Positions 1 through 9,139 of a stretch of 59,068 nt of DNA are shown here, in pieces (position 1 is the stretch's first letter; each line of letters begins with the position of its first letter). Position numbers and translations under genes: made by a program. The notes under the pieces are model-generated. The model had not been told where the DNA came from and searched no databases. It saw nothing but the letters and a program-made list of their open reading frames with translations. The stretch is from Virgibacillus oceani (GTDB lineage Bacteria > Bacillota > Bacilli > Bacillales > Amphibacillaceae). Where the stretch lies: positions 1 to 59,068 of the forward strand of contig NZ_BMFR01000018.1 in NCBI RefSeq assembly GCF_014638995.1, read 5' to 3'.

Positions 1-92
1 ACATTATCTCGGATTTTAAGCTGGATTAATTTGATATTTGATGTCTGGGATAATGTGCTGATTTACATCCTTTAATAGATTACAAGATTCAC

Positions 93-932
93 TTAGCCAT
101 TTTTCACAGGATGATCATATACATATTCTGGAAAGTCGGTTATGATCCCATCTACCCCAAGTTCGAATAAATGATCTGCCTGTTCCTGTGTTCTTACCGT
201 GTACGGCCAAATTTCCATTCCAGCTGCATGAATTCGATCTACAAGTTCAGGTGTCAGCAGATTCATATTTGGGTTAAAGTAATCCGCATATGCTGCAAAT
301 TCAGCCAGTTCTTCATCTGTAACATCCGCCCAGCTCATGCCAGCAAGTACACCATGGGGAACAGTTGGCAAAAGGGCTTTCGATGTTTGAACAGATTCAT
401 GGTTAAATGACTGAATAATAATTTTATTGTTTTTCGGTTTATCCATATTACGTTCCCTTAAAGCATCGGCAACTTTCTCTTCCACACCCGGATATAGTTC
501 CGGTGATTTAAGCTCTATTAATATACCAATTTTCCCTCGAAACGCGTCAATTACTTCTTCAAAGGTTGGGATTTTCTCACCTGCATATTCTTCACTAAAC
601 CAACTGCCTGCATCCAATTGTTTGAGCTCTTCAAGCGTATAGTCCCCAACACTGCCTGTCCCATTTGTCGTACGATCCAGGGTCGTATCATGGATGATGA
701 CCATTTCACCATCCTTTGACAGCTGCACATCTATTTCAATATAATCGGCTTTCATCTCAAAAGCCTTCTGAAATGCGGCCATCGTATTTTCAGGAGCGTG
801 TCCGGATGCCCCCCTGTGTGCAATCGTAACAACCTTTTTTGAACCTGTTTCATTATTTTGCGCGAACGCAGTAACTGTGAACATTGACATACAAACAATG
901 ATAATTAAAAATATCGAAAAAATTCGTGCCAT
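93..932 (-). CDS. Secreted glycerophosphodiester phosphodiesterase
   Basis: Predicted to hydrolyse glycerophosphodiesters to glycerol-3-phosphate and an alcohol outside the membrane. The first 24 or so residues form a signal peptide (hydrophobic FSIFLIIIVCMSMF, then TAFAQ). The mature part opens with the GDPD signature HRGASGHAPENT, followed by EIDVQLSKDG and HDTTLDRTTNGTG, which carry the metal and catalytic His/Glu/Asp residues. At 279 aa it has the usual single-domain TIM-barrel length. An AAAGGAG ribosome site precedes the ATG. It stands alone, with a long untranslated gap upstream. It resembles GlpQ/UgpQ/YqiK proteins, and I cannot choose between them without alignment. Confidence 0.9.
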   Translation of the reverse strand: MARIFSIFLIIIVCMSMFTVTAFAQNNETGSKKVVTIAHRGASGHAPENTMAAFQKAFEMKADYIEIDVQLSKDGEMVIIHDTTLDRTTNGTGSVGDYTLEELKQLDAGSWFSEEYAGEKIPTFEEVIDAFRGKIGILIELKSPELYPGVEEKVADALRERNMDKPKNNKIIIQSFNHESVQTSKALLPTVPHGVLAGMSWADVTDEELAEFAAYADYFNPNMNLLTPELVDRIHAAGMEIWPYTVRTQEQADHLFELGVDGIITDFPEYVYDHPVKNG

Positions 933-1411
933 AACGTAACCTCTCCTTTGAATTCTTATTTACCTCTATTATATGGTCCGCATATTAAATAGAGTTAAAT
1001 AGTAGATTAATAGATTGTAAATACGAGAATGGCAGTAACCCTTTCCCTCCTTTGCAAAGATGTAGGTACAGATTTTAAACCATGCTAATTGTAGAATCTA
1101 CGCTGTAATTGTAACTATATCGAATTTCTGAAAAAAATAACGTCGAATTAAGTCGAAACTTTATGTAATTTTCAAAATTGATAAATAATAACCATCATAC
1201 AAATTTATCGTAAAGACTAATGAACCATCCACTTACCTGATTACAACAATACATATTGCATTTATAGTGAATTTGGCTAAGGGACCTTACAGCCATTTAC
1301 GATTTAGTACATAAAGATAAACCGAATTGCCTATTTATTTGCTGAAGCTAGCCGAGGCAGATTCGGTAGTTTAGTTATCCATAGCATTCAAATTTTGGAG
1401 TTTTCCTAAAC
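933..1411. other. Gene-poor intergenic region
   Basis: About 480 bases without a convincing reading frame. The only structure I see is an imperfect inverted repeat at 1321-1332/1355-1367 (arms ACCGAATTGCCT and AGGCAGATTCGGT), with no T-tract on either side. AT-rich and otherwise featureless. Confidence 0.5.
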
Positions 1412-1413
1412 GA

Positions 1414-1450
1414 CAAAAAACCACGCCAGAAGCTTCCCCACAGGCGTGGT
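1414..1450 (-). terminator. Rho-independent terminator of the sigma-clpP operon
   Basis: Read on the minus strand, a 7-bp stem CCACGCC/GGCGTGG is followed directly by six T residues. It lies just after the clpP stop codon. Confidence 0.9.
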
Positions 1451-1466
1451 TAGTGGAACTGATGTT

Positions 1467-2045
1467 TTAAATAATTTTGTCAATGATCCCATATTCTTTT
1501 GCTTCTTCCGCAGTCATAAAATGATCACGGTCTGTATCCTTCTCGACCTTTTCGAATGGCTGGCCAGTACGCTCGGAAAAGATTTCATTAATTTTCTTTC
1601 GCATTTGAATAATCCGTCTTGCACTAATCTCAATATCACTTGCCTGACCCTTTGCGCCGCCATGTGGCTGGTGAATCATAACTTCACTGTTCGGCAATGC
1701 AAATCGTTTTCCCTTTGCCCCAGCTACAAGTATTGTTGCTCCAAATGAGGCGGCAAGTCCCGTACAAATCGTTTGGACATCAGGCTTAATAATTTGCATC
1801 GTGTCGTAAATTGCAAATCCTGCAGTTACAGATCCGCCTGGACTATTAATATACAATGAAATATCCTTTTTTGAATCCTCCGCCTCTAAAAATAATAACT
1901 GGGCTACAATATTATTTGCAACAACATCATTGATTTCTGAACCCAGAAAAACGACGCGATCCTTTAACAGCCTTGAATATATATCATACGAACGTTCCCC
2001 ATGTTTCGTTTGCTCAACCACATAGGGTATAGGAATTGTGGACAA
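1467..2045 (-). CDS. clpP: ClpP-family protease subunit (paralogue)
   Basis: Proteolytic subunit of the Clp machine, a barrel-forming serine peptidase that works with an AAA+ unfoldase. The 192 aa cover the whole family length. Catalytic Ser sits in GLAASFGAT, His in MIHQPHGG, and Asp near DTDRDHF. The N-terminus ([25 protein letters not shown]) matches Bacillus ClpP. However, the Ser loop reads [11 protein letters not shown] rather than the usual GMAASMGAFLL, which suggests a second, specialised copy. It follows an ECF sigma gene by only 15 bases with no terminator between, so the two are probably cotranscribed. Housekeeping clpP is normally elsewhere, so paralogue status is an inference. 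Confidence 0.93.
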   Translation of the reverse strand: MSTIPIPYVVEQTKHGERSYDIYSRLLKDRVVFLGSEINDVVANNIVAQLLFLEAEDSKKDISLYINSPGGSVTAGFAIYDTMQIIKPDVQTICTGLAASFGATILVAGAKGKRFALPNSEVMIHQPHGGAKGQASDIEISARRIIQMRKKINEIFSERTGQPFEKVEKDTDRDHFMTAEEAKEYGIIDKII

Positions 2046-2060
2046 TGAAATTACCCCTTT

Positions 2061-2873
2061 CTATGCAACTGCTGAGAATTCCTGCTGCCTAAACATCGCT
2101 ATCTGTGATAACACTGCAGACAATTCACTTCGATAAAATGGCATATACAGAATTCCGCCATCTTTTGTCAGAATGGATACAAGCACATAAAATGTATTGC
2201 CAGAGCCAAAGGATTGGAATAGTGGTGATACGCTTTCCTTGCCTTCCATAGACGACATCACTGGAGAATTATCTCCATTTTTATACAGCTGGATAACCGC
2301 GTCTGGATTTCCGTTGCGTAATGCAGTTATATATGTCGGCGATTCGTCATCTTCCGGATAATAGTTCTCAATAAACCCGGAATTGGCTTTTAGCTTTTTA
2401 CGGGCACGGTGGAGCAAAGCTTTAATAGAGCTCTCTGTTACAGAAAGCGCATTTGCTGTTTCCTTTAGTGAATAGCCAAAGCCTTCCACGAGTATCAGTA
2501 CAATTCGCTGTTTTAATGTGAATTCATTCAACAGGATGTTTATCACTTGATGAACAGTATCATTAGCTGGTACACCCTCATGTCCTAAATCATTCATATC
2601 CTCATGCAAGCGCTCATCCAATTCTCGTTTACGGTGTTTGTCGATCCACGTATTGGAGGCAATGCGTAGTAAATATGCTTTGGCAATAGGTTTTGGCTTT
2701 TTCTGCCAGCCTTTATATGCCTTAATCAGAGTATCCTGCAGTAAATCCTCTCCATCCCATTTTGTTTTTGTCAAGGACAGGCAGTACTTTCTCAAGTCGT
2801 GCATGTATTTTTTTATGGTATCTTCAAATTCTTGATTCATTGCAATTGGAGTTTTATTAACAAGCGGCCGCAT
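2061..2873 (-). CDS. ECF-type RNA polymerase sigma factor with C-terminal extension
   Basis: Sigma-70 region 2 lies at about residues 15-85 (WDGEDLLQDTLIKAYKGW, then ASNTWIDKHRKRE). Region 4 lies at about 115-165 (LKQRIVLILVEGFGYSLKETANALS, then SSIKALLHRARKKL). About 100 further residues follow, with a segment ALRNGNPDAVIQLYKNG. Ordinary ECF factors are 160-200 aa, so at 270 aa this belongs with the classes that carry a fused C-terminal regulatory domain. There is no anti-sigma gene next to it, which fits a self-contained extension. AAGGAGGG precedes the ATG. A sigma-A-like TTTACA/TATAAT pair lies upstream with a short spacer of about 15. It is the first gene of an operon with clpP. Confidence 0.85.
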   Translation of the reverse strand: MRPLVNKTPIAMNQEFEDTIKKYMHDLRKYCLSLTKTKWDGEDLLQDTLIKAYKGWQKKPKPIAKAYLLRIASNTWIDKHRKRELDERLHEDMNDLGHEGVPANDTVHQVINILLNEFTLKQRIVLILVEGFGYSLKETANALSVTESSIKALLHRARKKLKANSGFIENYYPEDDESPTYITALRNGNPDAVIQLYKNGDNSPVMSSMEGKESVSPLFQSFGSGNTFYVLVSILTKDGGILYMPFYRSELSAVLSQIAMFRQQEFSAVA

Positions 2874-3206
2874 GTTTTCCCTCCTTAAAATTTGTCTTTC
2901 ACTATTATAAACGAAAAAGGTTTATGTAAAGATACGGGGTAAATGAATTAATTATGATTTTCTTTTACTATACAATAAATAATATTATTCCTTGAATAAA
3001 AATGCTTGTATATCTTTAGCTAAAGAGCAAGCTTGCTGCAGGTTCCAGTTCGGATTTTTACCAAACTTTAAAAATGGTTAAGCCACTGTTTGTAAGATGT
3101 CCATTATCCTGTATTTGAAAAAAATTACATTTCCGTTAAATACGCCCTACCATTTTCCTTGTGTTTATCATCTACTGTACTAACACCTAATGCGGGAGTT
3201 GAGCCT
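2874..3206. other. Divergent intergenic region before cotA
   Basis: It holds the promoter side of the sigma gene (minus strand) and the leader of cotA (plus strand). Reading frames here are short and lack ribosome sites. The GGGAG at 3194-3198 is the cotA ribosome binding site. I cannot assign a SigK or SigE promoter by eye. Confidence 0.4.
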
Positions 3207-4745
3207 ATGAAGCTAAGAAAATTTGTTGACCGGTTACCGATCATGGAGACGTTAAGACCAAAGTCAAAAAATAATAAAGGAGCCTATTATGAAGTCCGAA
3301 TGGAGGAATTCACACAAAAACTGCATAGGGACCTAAAGCCTACACGTTTGTGGGGATACAATCGCCAGTTTCCAGGTCCAACAATTGATGTTAATCAGGG
3401 AGAGCCAATACAGGTTAGATGGATGAACAACCTTCCACATAGACATATTCTTCCAATCGATAAATCCATACACGAGGTAGCACATCATCCAGAAGTCCGC
3501 ACAGTTACACACCTACATGGAAGTGAAACGATGTCTGTAAGTGATGGCTATCCAGAGGCGTGGTTTACTAAAGGTTTCAGAGAAGTTGGACCATTTTTTG
3601 AACGAGAAATATATGAATATCCAAACCATCAACGAGGTGCAACACTTTGGTACCATGATCACGCGATGGGAATTACAAGGCTAAACGTGTATGCCGGACT
3701 CACTGGCATGTATATTATTCGTGACAAACAAGAAAAAGGATTAAATCTGCCAAATGGCAACTATGAAATTCCGCTTGTTATCCAAGACAGGTCATTCCAT
3801 GAAGATGGGTCACTAAAATACCCAATACAGCCGGATGACCCAGCTGCTAATCTGCCTAATCCCTCTATTACACCATTTTTTATTGGGGATACCATTGTCG
3901 TGAATGGAAAGGTATGGCCATATGTTGAAGTTGAACCGAGAAAATACCGCTTCCGAATACTTAACGCTTCAAATACTCGAGCATATCAGTTACAACTTGA
4001 TTCAGGCCAGCCTTTTTATCAAATCGGGTCGGATGGTGGTTTATTACAAAATACAGTAAAAATAAACAAACTAGCAATTGAACCGGCAGAACGGGTAGAT
4101 GTTATACTTGATTTTTCAAAATATGAAGGAGAACGAATTATTTTAAAAAATGATCTCGGACCAAATGCCATCCCTGAAGATGAAACGGATGAGATAATGC
4201 AGTTTAACGTGAATTTGCCCTTATCTGGAAAAGACAATAGCAGCCTTCCGAAACGATTATCCACCATCCCTTCCCTAATACACAACGAAATTAGCACAAT
4301 CAGAAATTTAAAATTAGTTGGTTCAACCGATAAGTATGGACGTCCATTACTTTTATTGGATAATAAAAAATGGAAAGATCCAATAACGGAAAAACCCAAG
4401 CTAGGAACAACTGAAATCTGGTCATTACAAAATATTACCGGATTTACCCATCCAGTTCATATTCATTTAATCCAATTTCAAATTTTGGATCGACGCCCAT
4501 TTGATTTAGATCTCTATAATAAAGATGGAAAAATAGTATATACAGGTGAAGCCAAACCTCCGGAACCAAATGAACGCGGATGGAAAGATACAGTCGCAGC
4601 CCCGTCTGCGCATATCACGCGCCTTATCGTAAAATTCGCTCCATACACTGGCGATTATGTTTGGCATTGTCATATTCTGGAACATGAGGATTATGACATG
4701 ATGCGGCCGTTTACAGTGATTGACCCTGATAGGGATGGTAAATAA
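3207..4745 (+). CDS. cotA: Spore coat multicopper oxidase (laccase/bilirubin oxidase) CotA
   Basis: Outer spore-coat laccase that oxidises phenolics and helps form the brown spore pigment. All four copper-binding segments are present: THLHG, LWYHDHAMG, HPVHIHLIQF and the C-terminal VWHCHILEHEDYDMM, which supplies the type-1 Cys/His/Met. The protein is 512 aa, like B. subtilis CotA (513), and collinear with it from LRKFVDRLPIM through the LWGYN/FPGPTI region. I chose ATG 3207 because GGGAG lies 8 bases upstream. A longer TTG-initiated form (3159) has no ribosome site and adds non-conserved residues. No signal peptide, as expected for a mother-cell coat protein. Strong evidence that the host forms endospores. 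Confidence 0.96.
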   Translation: MKLRKFVDRLPIMETLRPKSKNNKGAYYEVRMEEFTQKLHRDLKPTRLWGYNRQFPGPTIDVNQGEPIQVRWMNNLPHRHILPIDKSIHEVAHHPEVRTVTHLHGSETMSVSDGYPEAWFTKGFREVGPFFEREIYEYPNHQRGATLWYHDHAMGITRLNVYAGLTGMYIIRDKQEKGLNLPNGNYEIPLVIQDRSFHEDGSLKYPIQPDDPAANLPNPSITPFFIGDTIVVNGKVWPYVEVEPRKYRFRILNASNTRAYQLQLDSGQPFYQIGSDGGLLQNTVKINKLAIEPAERVDVILDFSKYEGERIILKNDLGPNAIPEDETDEIMQFNVNLPLSGKDNSSLPKRLSTIPSLIHNEISTIRNLKLVGSTDKYGRPLLLLDNKKWKDPITEKPKLGTTEIWSLQNITGFTHPVHIHLIQFQILDRRPFDLDLYNKDGKIVYTGEAKPPEPNERGWKDTVAAPSAHITRLIVKFAPYTGDYVWHCHILEHEDYDMMRPFTVIDPDRDGK

Positions 4746-4833
4746 TCTAATGTGGGTGGTACAAAAGTTGTTATGCAACATTTTGTTTTGCTCCAGACTA
4801 TTGTTTATACATTTTGGACCTAAAAATACATCA

Positions 4834-4995
4834 CTAGTATTCAATTTCATCAAAATCTTTTGGCTGCGGAGTGGGCTGTCTTTCTTTTAATTCAGGCTTG
4901 GCAGCTATTTCATCAGATATTTCCTGAAACGATTTTCCTTTAAAAGATTGCTCATGCATTGTCTTTTGCTTTTTTTCATTAAATTGATTATCCAT
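4834..4995 (-). CDS. Small hydrophilic protein, 53 aa
   Basis: Unrecognised. The frame starts with ATG 4995 behind a GGAGG ribosome site and ends with TAG. It encodes a charged, Gln/Glu/Lys-rich peptide (begins MDNQFNEKKQKTMHEQ, ends DFDEIEY) with no hydrophobic segment. The good ribosome site and low-complexity hydrophilic composition are typical of the small spore- or stress-associated proteins of Bacillaceae. Its position next to cotA fits that idea but does not prove it. It is divergent from the next small gene. Confidence 0.6.
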   Translation of the reverse strand: MDNQFNEKKQKTMHEQSFKGKSFQEISDEIAAKPELKERQPTPQPKDFDEIEY

Positions 4996-5107
4996 TAATT
5001 TTACCTCCATAATGTATATTGTTTCCTCAATTTTGTACTATTTATTGAAATGTATACATGCTTTAACAGTAATTAAGCAAACTAAAATAAAATGGAGGAA
5101 TCATACT

Positions 5108-5284
5108 ATGACTAAAAAGAAAAGAAACGAACGAATTGCAGACAGCATTGTCGCCCCGGGCATTGACCCGGAAGCTTCTTATGGAGATGATGCAACACAG
5201 TCCGATATTGAAAAGGGTGATACTACCACCGTTACCAGACTAATTTATGATGAATATGATCCAAGTGAAAAAAACGATACTTAA
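5108..5284 (+). CDS. Small acidic protein, 58 aa
   Basis: Unrecognised. ATG 5108 lies 9 bases after GGAGG (5094-5098). The 58-residue product starts MTKKKRNERIADSIVAPGID and is then acidic and hydrophilic (PEASYGDDATQSDIEKGD, ending DEYDPSEKNDT). There is no membrane segment and no Cys. Transcribed divergently from the 53-aa gene, so the pair may share a regulatory region. Confidence 0.65.
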   Translation: MTKKKRNERIADSIVAPGIDPEASYGDDATQSDIEKGDTTTVTRLIYDEYDPSEKNDT

Positions 5285-5356
5285 TCCTGGATATATAGAG
5301 AAAGGCTGCCTATTTTCATTTATTTTTTCCGTAAAGCTGATAATTTTTTGAAACTA

Positions 5357-5388
5357 AATATCCTTCATGCAACAACATGAAGGATATT
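5357..5388. terminator. Strong hairpin between small gene and CBS gene
   Basis: Perfect 13-bp inverted repeat (AATATCCTTCATG/CATGAAGGATATT) with a 6-base loop between two converging genes. T-tracts are weak on both sides, so it may act as a bidirectional terminator or an mRNA 3' end. Confidence 0.6.
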
Positions 5389-5393
5389 GCTAC

Positions 5394-5828
5394 CTATTTT
5401 TGAGGTGCAGAAGGGGCAGAAATAGTAGAAAGCGCTTGGTCCGCACCATCCTTTTGATTATCTGTAGCAAGGTCACCTAATGCAACCATTCCGACAATTT
5501 GACCATTTTCAACAACTGGCAGACGGCGAACCTGCTGCTGGGCCATCAGCTGTGCTGCCTGCTGTGCATCCATTCCAGGGTCTGCCTGTACAATTTGCTG
5601 CGCAGTCATTACCTGGGACACAGGTGTTTGTGCATTTTCCCCTTGAGCTGTGGAGCGAAGTGTAATATCACGGTCTGTAATCATCCCAACCATTTGACCG
5701 GTATGATCAACAACTGGAAGTGAGCCAATATTTTTTTGACTCATAATAGCTGCTGCCTCTTGAATCGATTGTGTATCCGTTACCGTCGCTACATTCTGTG
5801 TCATGATATTTCTAATTTGCTGGTTCAT
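5394..5828 (-). CDS. CBS-domain pair protein
   Basis: Two CBS motifs fill the 144 residues: residues 8-60 (NIMTQNVATVTDTQSIQEAA ... LPVVDHTGQMVGMITDRDI) and 72-125 (VMTAQQIVQADPGMDAQQAA ... LPVVENGQIVGMVALGDLA). Such stand-alone pairs bind adenosyl ligands as sensors. The second repeat is rich in Gln/Ala (AAQLMAQQQ). The C-tail is Ser/Ala/Pro-rich. GGGGAGG precedes the ATG. Similar to the YhcV/YkuL type of Bacillus proteins. The partner is unknown. Confidence 0.9.
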   Translation of the reverse strand: MNQQIRNIMTQNVATVTDTQSIQEAAAIMSQKNIGSLPVVDHTGQMVGMITDRDITLRSTAQGENAQTPVSQVMTAQQIVQADPGMDAQQAAQLMAQQQVRRLPVVENGQIVGMVALGDLATDNQKDGADQALSTISAPSAPQK

Positions 5829-5873
5829 ATATAACCTCCCCTTTCTAGAATAGGATTGGTTAATTAGGACATT

Positions 5874-7517
5874 TTATTTGCGGTAATTATTTCTTTTCCA
5901 AACAAATTTCCAAGCAATTATTGTAGCGATACTTAACACAACAAGGTAAATATAAACTCCATATTCCATTTTTGACATGAAATAGTGTATTGCCGCAAAC
6001 ACGCCTACCAGTGCCATTAGTATAAACAGCACAGCCGTATTTCCACCCTGCATCTGCATGGATTCAATCGGTTTTGTAAAGGCAAAATCATCATTATTCA
6101 GCAATTTATAAGAAATAAGTGTAAATAAGATAACAGTAACAAGCACAATTACTAAATCCGGTAAAATTCGCACCGAAAAAATCGAAACGAAAATAACAGA
6201 CAAAAGAATATATACCGGCAGATACAATTTAACAATAAATGCTTTTAAAGTAGCTTCATACATTGTGGACGGATTGTGTATAGGTGCTACATAAAAAATC
6301 CATCCACCTTTATAATTCTCCGAAAACTTCAGCATGTAAACGACTGAGCCTATCATGATACAGGAAAAATAAATATTAAAATATGCATTGCTCGCTGCAA
6401 GTTCAGCAAATGTACCATTATTCAGCTCATTGAACAGGAAGATGAATGGAAATATGAAGGCCATTCCAAGTGATGGGTAAACCTTCAATTTGAAATCCCT
6501 TTCCTGTCTCATCATGGCAGATGAAAACCGGAAGAACAGTTTTTCCTCTTTACTGGAGCATAATAATTTTTCAAAGACTTGCTCTGCCAGCCGCTTCCTC
6601 CTGCCTGTTTTTGCTGTAGAATCGAGGAGCTTTTGCAAATTCCGTTCAAATGCAGGCATCATCCGGTAATAAACGGAAATGGATAAAAACGGTATAATAA
6701 CCGCACATAATGCTAAAACAATGATGGAAGCGGCAGAATTTCCATTTATAAAAAATTCAAATGGTGCTGCGAACCAAGCTGGAGGAAGCAAAAGATGCCA
6801 ATAGCTGAATTGATAGCCAATATCAAATACATCGAAATCGAATACACGAATAACAATTTGATAACCGACCACGATTCCAACAGAGAGTAGTATTTGCACA
6901 TAATTAATGATATCCTTCAGTCTGTCACCACTGAAAAAACGCAAAATAAAAATATAAATCAGCGCGGTAATAGCAATAATAAATAAAAGCAGAAAGACCA
7001 TATCTATAAGGAACACTAAAAAATAAAGAATTCCCTGTGTAAACAGCATAACGATTGCCGGAATTCCAATAAAAGCACCTGTCAGCATGGACATGTAAAT
7101 CATAATATGAATCACTTTTGCAGTATTAATCGTTCGTGCGTTTACTGGTTTCGTGTTCAATATCGCCTTATCTCTGACATCCAGCAGCACCGCAGAGAAA
7201 TCCGAAATCAATGATGTCATTAGAATAAACATTGCAATGCCAAAGACAATGCTCATCTGAAACATATAATTATCACCGATAAAAAGAAATGGGATAAGCA
7301 CCAGGCCATATAATGCATAAATCCCTAATGACTTAAGAAATTGGTTCCCTTCTTTTCGCTTTTTAGACATATCATTGCTGAAAATAACCGGAACTCGTCG
7401 TTGATCCATTAGAAGCTTCATTTCAAGAATTTTTCGCATTACACTGTAATCAATATGTATCGATCGAAATAATGATTGAAAAAGGTCCAAAAACTTCAAC
7501 GAACGGAATTCATGCAT
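5874..7517 (-). CDS. ABC transporter permease (ABC-2-like, large)
   Basis: Membrane subunit of an ABC exporter with about 12 predicted hydrophobic helices: a cluster around residues 70-200, another around 250-290 and a third at the C-terminal 350-540. I place the start at ATG 7517 (MHEFRSLKFL), which overlaps the end of the upstream ATPase gene by 8 bases and has a GAGGG site. The longer frame to 7574 lies inside the ATPase. At 547 aa it is larger than simple ABC-2 permeases and resembles Bacillus YthQ-type subunits. Substrate unknown. Confidence 0.8.
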   Translation of the reverse strand: MHEFRSLKFLDLFQSLFRSIHIDYSVMRKILEMKLLMDQRRVPVIFSNDMSKKRKEGNQFLKSLGIYALYGLVLIPFLFIGDNYMFQMSIVFGIAMFILMTSLISDFSAVLLDVRDKAILNTKPVNARTINTAKVIHIMIYMSMLTGAFIGIPAIVMLFTQGILYFLVFLIDMVFLLLFIIAITALIYIFILRFFSGDRLKDIINYVQILLSVGIVVGYQIVIRVFDFDVFDIGYQFSYWHLLLPPAWFAAPFEFFINGNSAASIIVLALCAVIIPFLSISVYYRMMPAFERNLQKLLDSTAKTGRRKRLAEQVFEKLLCSSKEEKLFFRFSSAMMRQERDFKLKVYPSLGMAFIFPFIFLFNELNNGTFAELAASNAYFNIYFSCIMIGSVVYMLKFSENYKGGWIFYVAPIHNPSTMYEATLKAFIVKLYLPVYILLSVIFVSIFSVRILPDLVIVLVTVILFTLISYKLLNNDDFAFTKPIESMQMQGGNTAVLFILMALVGVFAAIHYFMSKMEYGVYIYLVVLSIATIIAWKFVWKRNNYRK

Positions 7518-8340
7518 GACTGTCACCCTCTGAAATAATGCTGACAAAACGTTCGGCAGTGTTTTTATGTTCATCGAAGCCTGTCAATTGATTGAAAATA
7601 TCCTCCAGAGACCCTTTTTCATTCGCTTTTCGCAATTCTTCAAACGTGCCATCAGCGGCTATTCTTCCATCCTTTAGCAGGACAATTCGGCTGCTTATTT
7701 TCTCAACAACATCCATAATATGAGATGAGTAAAATATCGTTTTTCCTTGCTTAACTAATTTTTCTAAGATATCTTTGATAACCATAACACTATTTGCATC
7801 CAAGCCGCTTAATGGTTCATCAAGAAATATTAGATCTGGATCATGCAATAAACTCGAAATGATAATTACCTTTTGGCGCATCCCTTTGGAAAATGAAGAG
7901 ATCCTTGTATGAAGGACATCTTCCATATTGAACTCTGCCATCAACCTTTCCGCTTTGTTTTCAGCGGCTTCTCGGTCCATCCCGTACAATTCACCCATGA
8001 AGGACAAATATTCTGCTGCTGAAAGATTTTCATAAATCTCTGCATTTTCGGGAACATAACCAATTTTCCGTTTATAAGCATGATCGCTCTTTTTAATATC
8101 TTCACCAAAAATCTCTACATTTCCGCCATATCCGTCAACTAATCCAAGCATAATTTTTAATGTCGTACTCTTGCCGGCGCCGTTTGGACCAATGTATCCA
8201 ATTATTTGCCCTCGGTATACATCTAGATCAATCCCTCTTAAAACAAAATTGCCATTAAAATTCATCGTTAAATCTTGTAATGATAATATCTTTTCACTTG
8301 TAAGTTCCATCAAATCCCCCATTTCATTCATCCGGGACAT
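7510..8340 (-). CDS. ABC transporter ATP-binding subunit
   Basis: Walker A GPNGAGKST, signature SSFSKGMRQK, Walker B DLIFLDEP, D-loop SGLDA and switch His in FYSSHIMD are all present. It is translationally coupled to the permease gene downstream by an 8-base overlap, so together they form an exporter, perhaps for a drug, peptide or lipid. Several in-frame ATGs exist near the 5' end. The inner one (MELTSEK) follows GGGGGA more naturally than the outermost. The start of the gene lies next to a degenerate copy of the window's palindromic repeat (8334-8355). Confidence 0.9.
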   Translation of the reverse strand: MSRMNEMGDLMELTSEKILSLQDLTMNFNGNFVLRGIDLDVYRGQIIGYIGPNGAGKSTTLKIMLGLVDGYGGNVEIFGEDIKKSDHAYKRKIGYVPENAEIYENLSAAEYLSFMGELYGMDREAAENKAERLMAEFNMEDVLHTRISSFSKGMRQKVIIISSLLHDPDLIFLDEPLSGLDANSVMVIKDILEKLVKQGKTIFYSSHIMDVVEKISSRIVLLKDGRIAADGTFEELRKANEKGSLEDIFNQLTGFDEHKNTAERFVSIISEGDSHA

Positions 8341-8355
8341 AGGGACAGGTCAGTG
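8334..8355. repeat. Degenerate copy of the GGGACA palindromic repeat
   Basis: Reads GGGACATAGGGACAGGTCAG: left-arm-like remnants of the dispersed repeat that is found complete at 30525, 51711 and 53134. It sits between the ylmA-like stop and the 5' end of the next ABC gene. Confidence 0.5.
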
Positions 8356-8356
8356 T

Positions 8357-9139
8357 TTAATCCTGTAATGTCAACCACGCCCGATCTTTATGCCATTCAA
8401 TCCCAACAGATATATCAAAAAAACGTGATAAATTCTCGGCGGTTAACACATCAGCTGTTTCACCTTTATCAAATACAGTTCCCCGTTGCAGCAATATAGT
8501 GTGTGTGAAAACAGGGAGAATTTCCTCTAGATGATGTGTAACAAAAATAATGGTTGGTGCATTTTTTTGCAATGCCAGCTGGTTGATAGCAAACATTAAT
8601 TCTTCCCGCGAAATGAAATCTAATCCATTACACGGTTCGTCTAGAATAAGCAATTCCGGTGAATTCATTAGCCCTCTAGCAATTAGAATTTTTTGCCTCT
8701 CACCTTGAGAACATGTTTGATAGGTGCGTCCCGCCAATTGCCCACAGCCAAGTTGATTCATCAATTTTAATGCCTTTTGATAATCCTCTTCAATTGGATT
8801 TTCATATAAACCAATTGATGCATATTTTCCACTTACGACAACATCCTCTGTAAAATCCGCTGTTTTAACCTTTTCTTGTAATGAAGAACTGACCCATCCT
8901 ATCGATTTTCGCAGTTCTCTGATATCTGTTTTACCAAATGCTTGATTTAAAACACTGATTTGCCCGGCAGTTGGCCAAAAATAACCGTTTACCATATTCA
9001 GCAAGGTCGTTTTCCCGGATCCATTCAGTCCAAGTACAGCCCAATGTTCACCTTTCGATACCTGCCAGTTTACATTAGATAAAATCAATTCCTCCTGTCT
9101 TTTCCATGAGACATGCTGCAAATCGATAACGTGTGACAA
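8357..9139 (-). CDS. ylmA: YlmA-type ABC ATP-binding protein
   Basis: Single nucleotide-binding domain of 260 aa with Walker A GLNGSGKTT, signature CSQGERQK, Walker B ELLILDEP, D-loop CNGLD and switch His in FVTHHLEEI. The sequence follows B. subtilis YlmA closely (early KGEHWAVLGLNGSGKTTLLN). No cognate permease is adjacent, as with YlmA itself. The family is related to the E. coli ModF type. Function unassigned. Confidence 0.85.
   Translation of the reverse strand: MSHVIDLQHVSWKRQEELILSNVNWQVSKGEHWAVLGLNGSGKTTLLNMVNGYFWPTAGQISVLNQAFGKTDIRELRKSIGWVSSSLQEKVKTADFTEDVVVSGKYASIGLYENPIEEDYQKALKLMNQLGCGQLAGRTYQTCSQGERQKILIARGLMNSPELLILDEPCNGLDFISREELMFAINQLALQKNAPTIIFVTHHLEEILPVFTHTILLQRGTVFDKGETADVLTAENLSRFFDISVGIEWHKDRAWLTLQD

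Noticed and set aside
3159..3206. 16-residue N-terminal extension of CotA from a TTG
   Set aside because: No ribosome site. The internal ATG has GGAG at ideal spacing and gives the conserved CotA start.
4019..4399. Long open frame antisense to cotA
   Set aside because: No ribosome site, composition follows cotA in reverse, and the cotA frame is certain.
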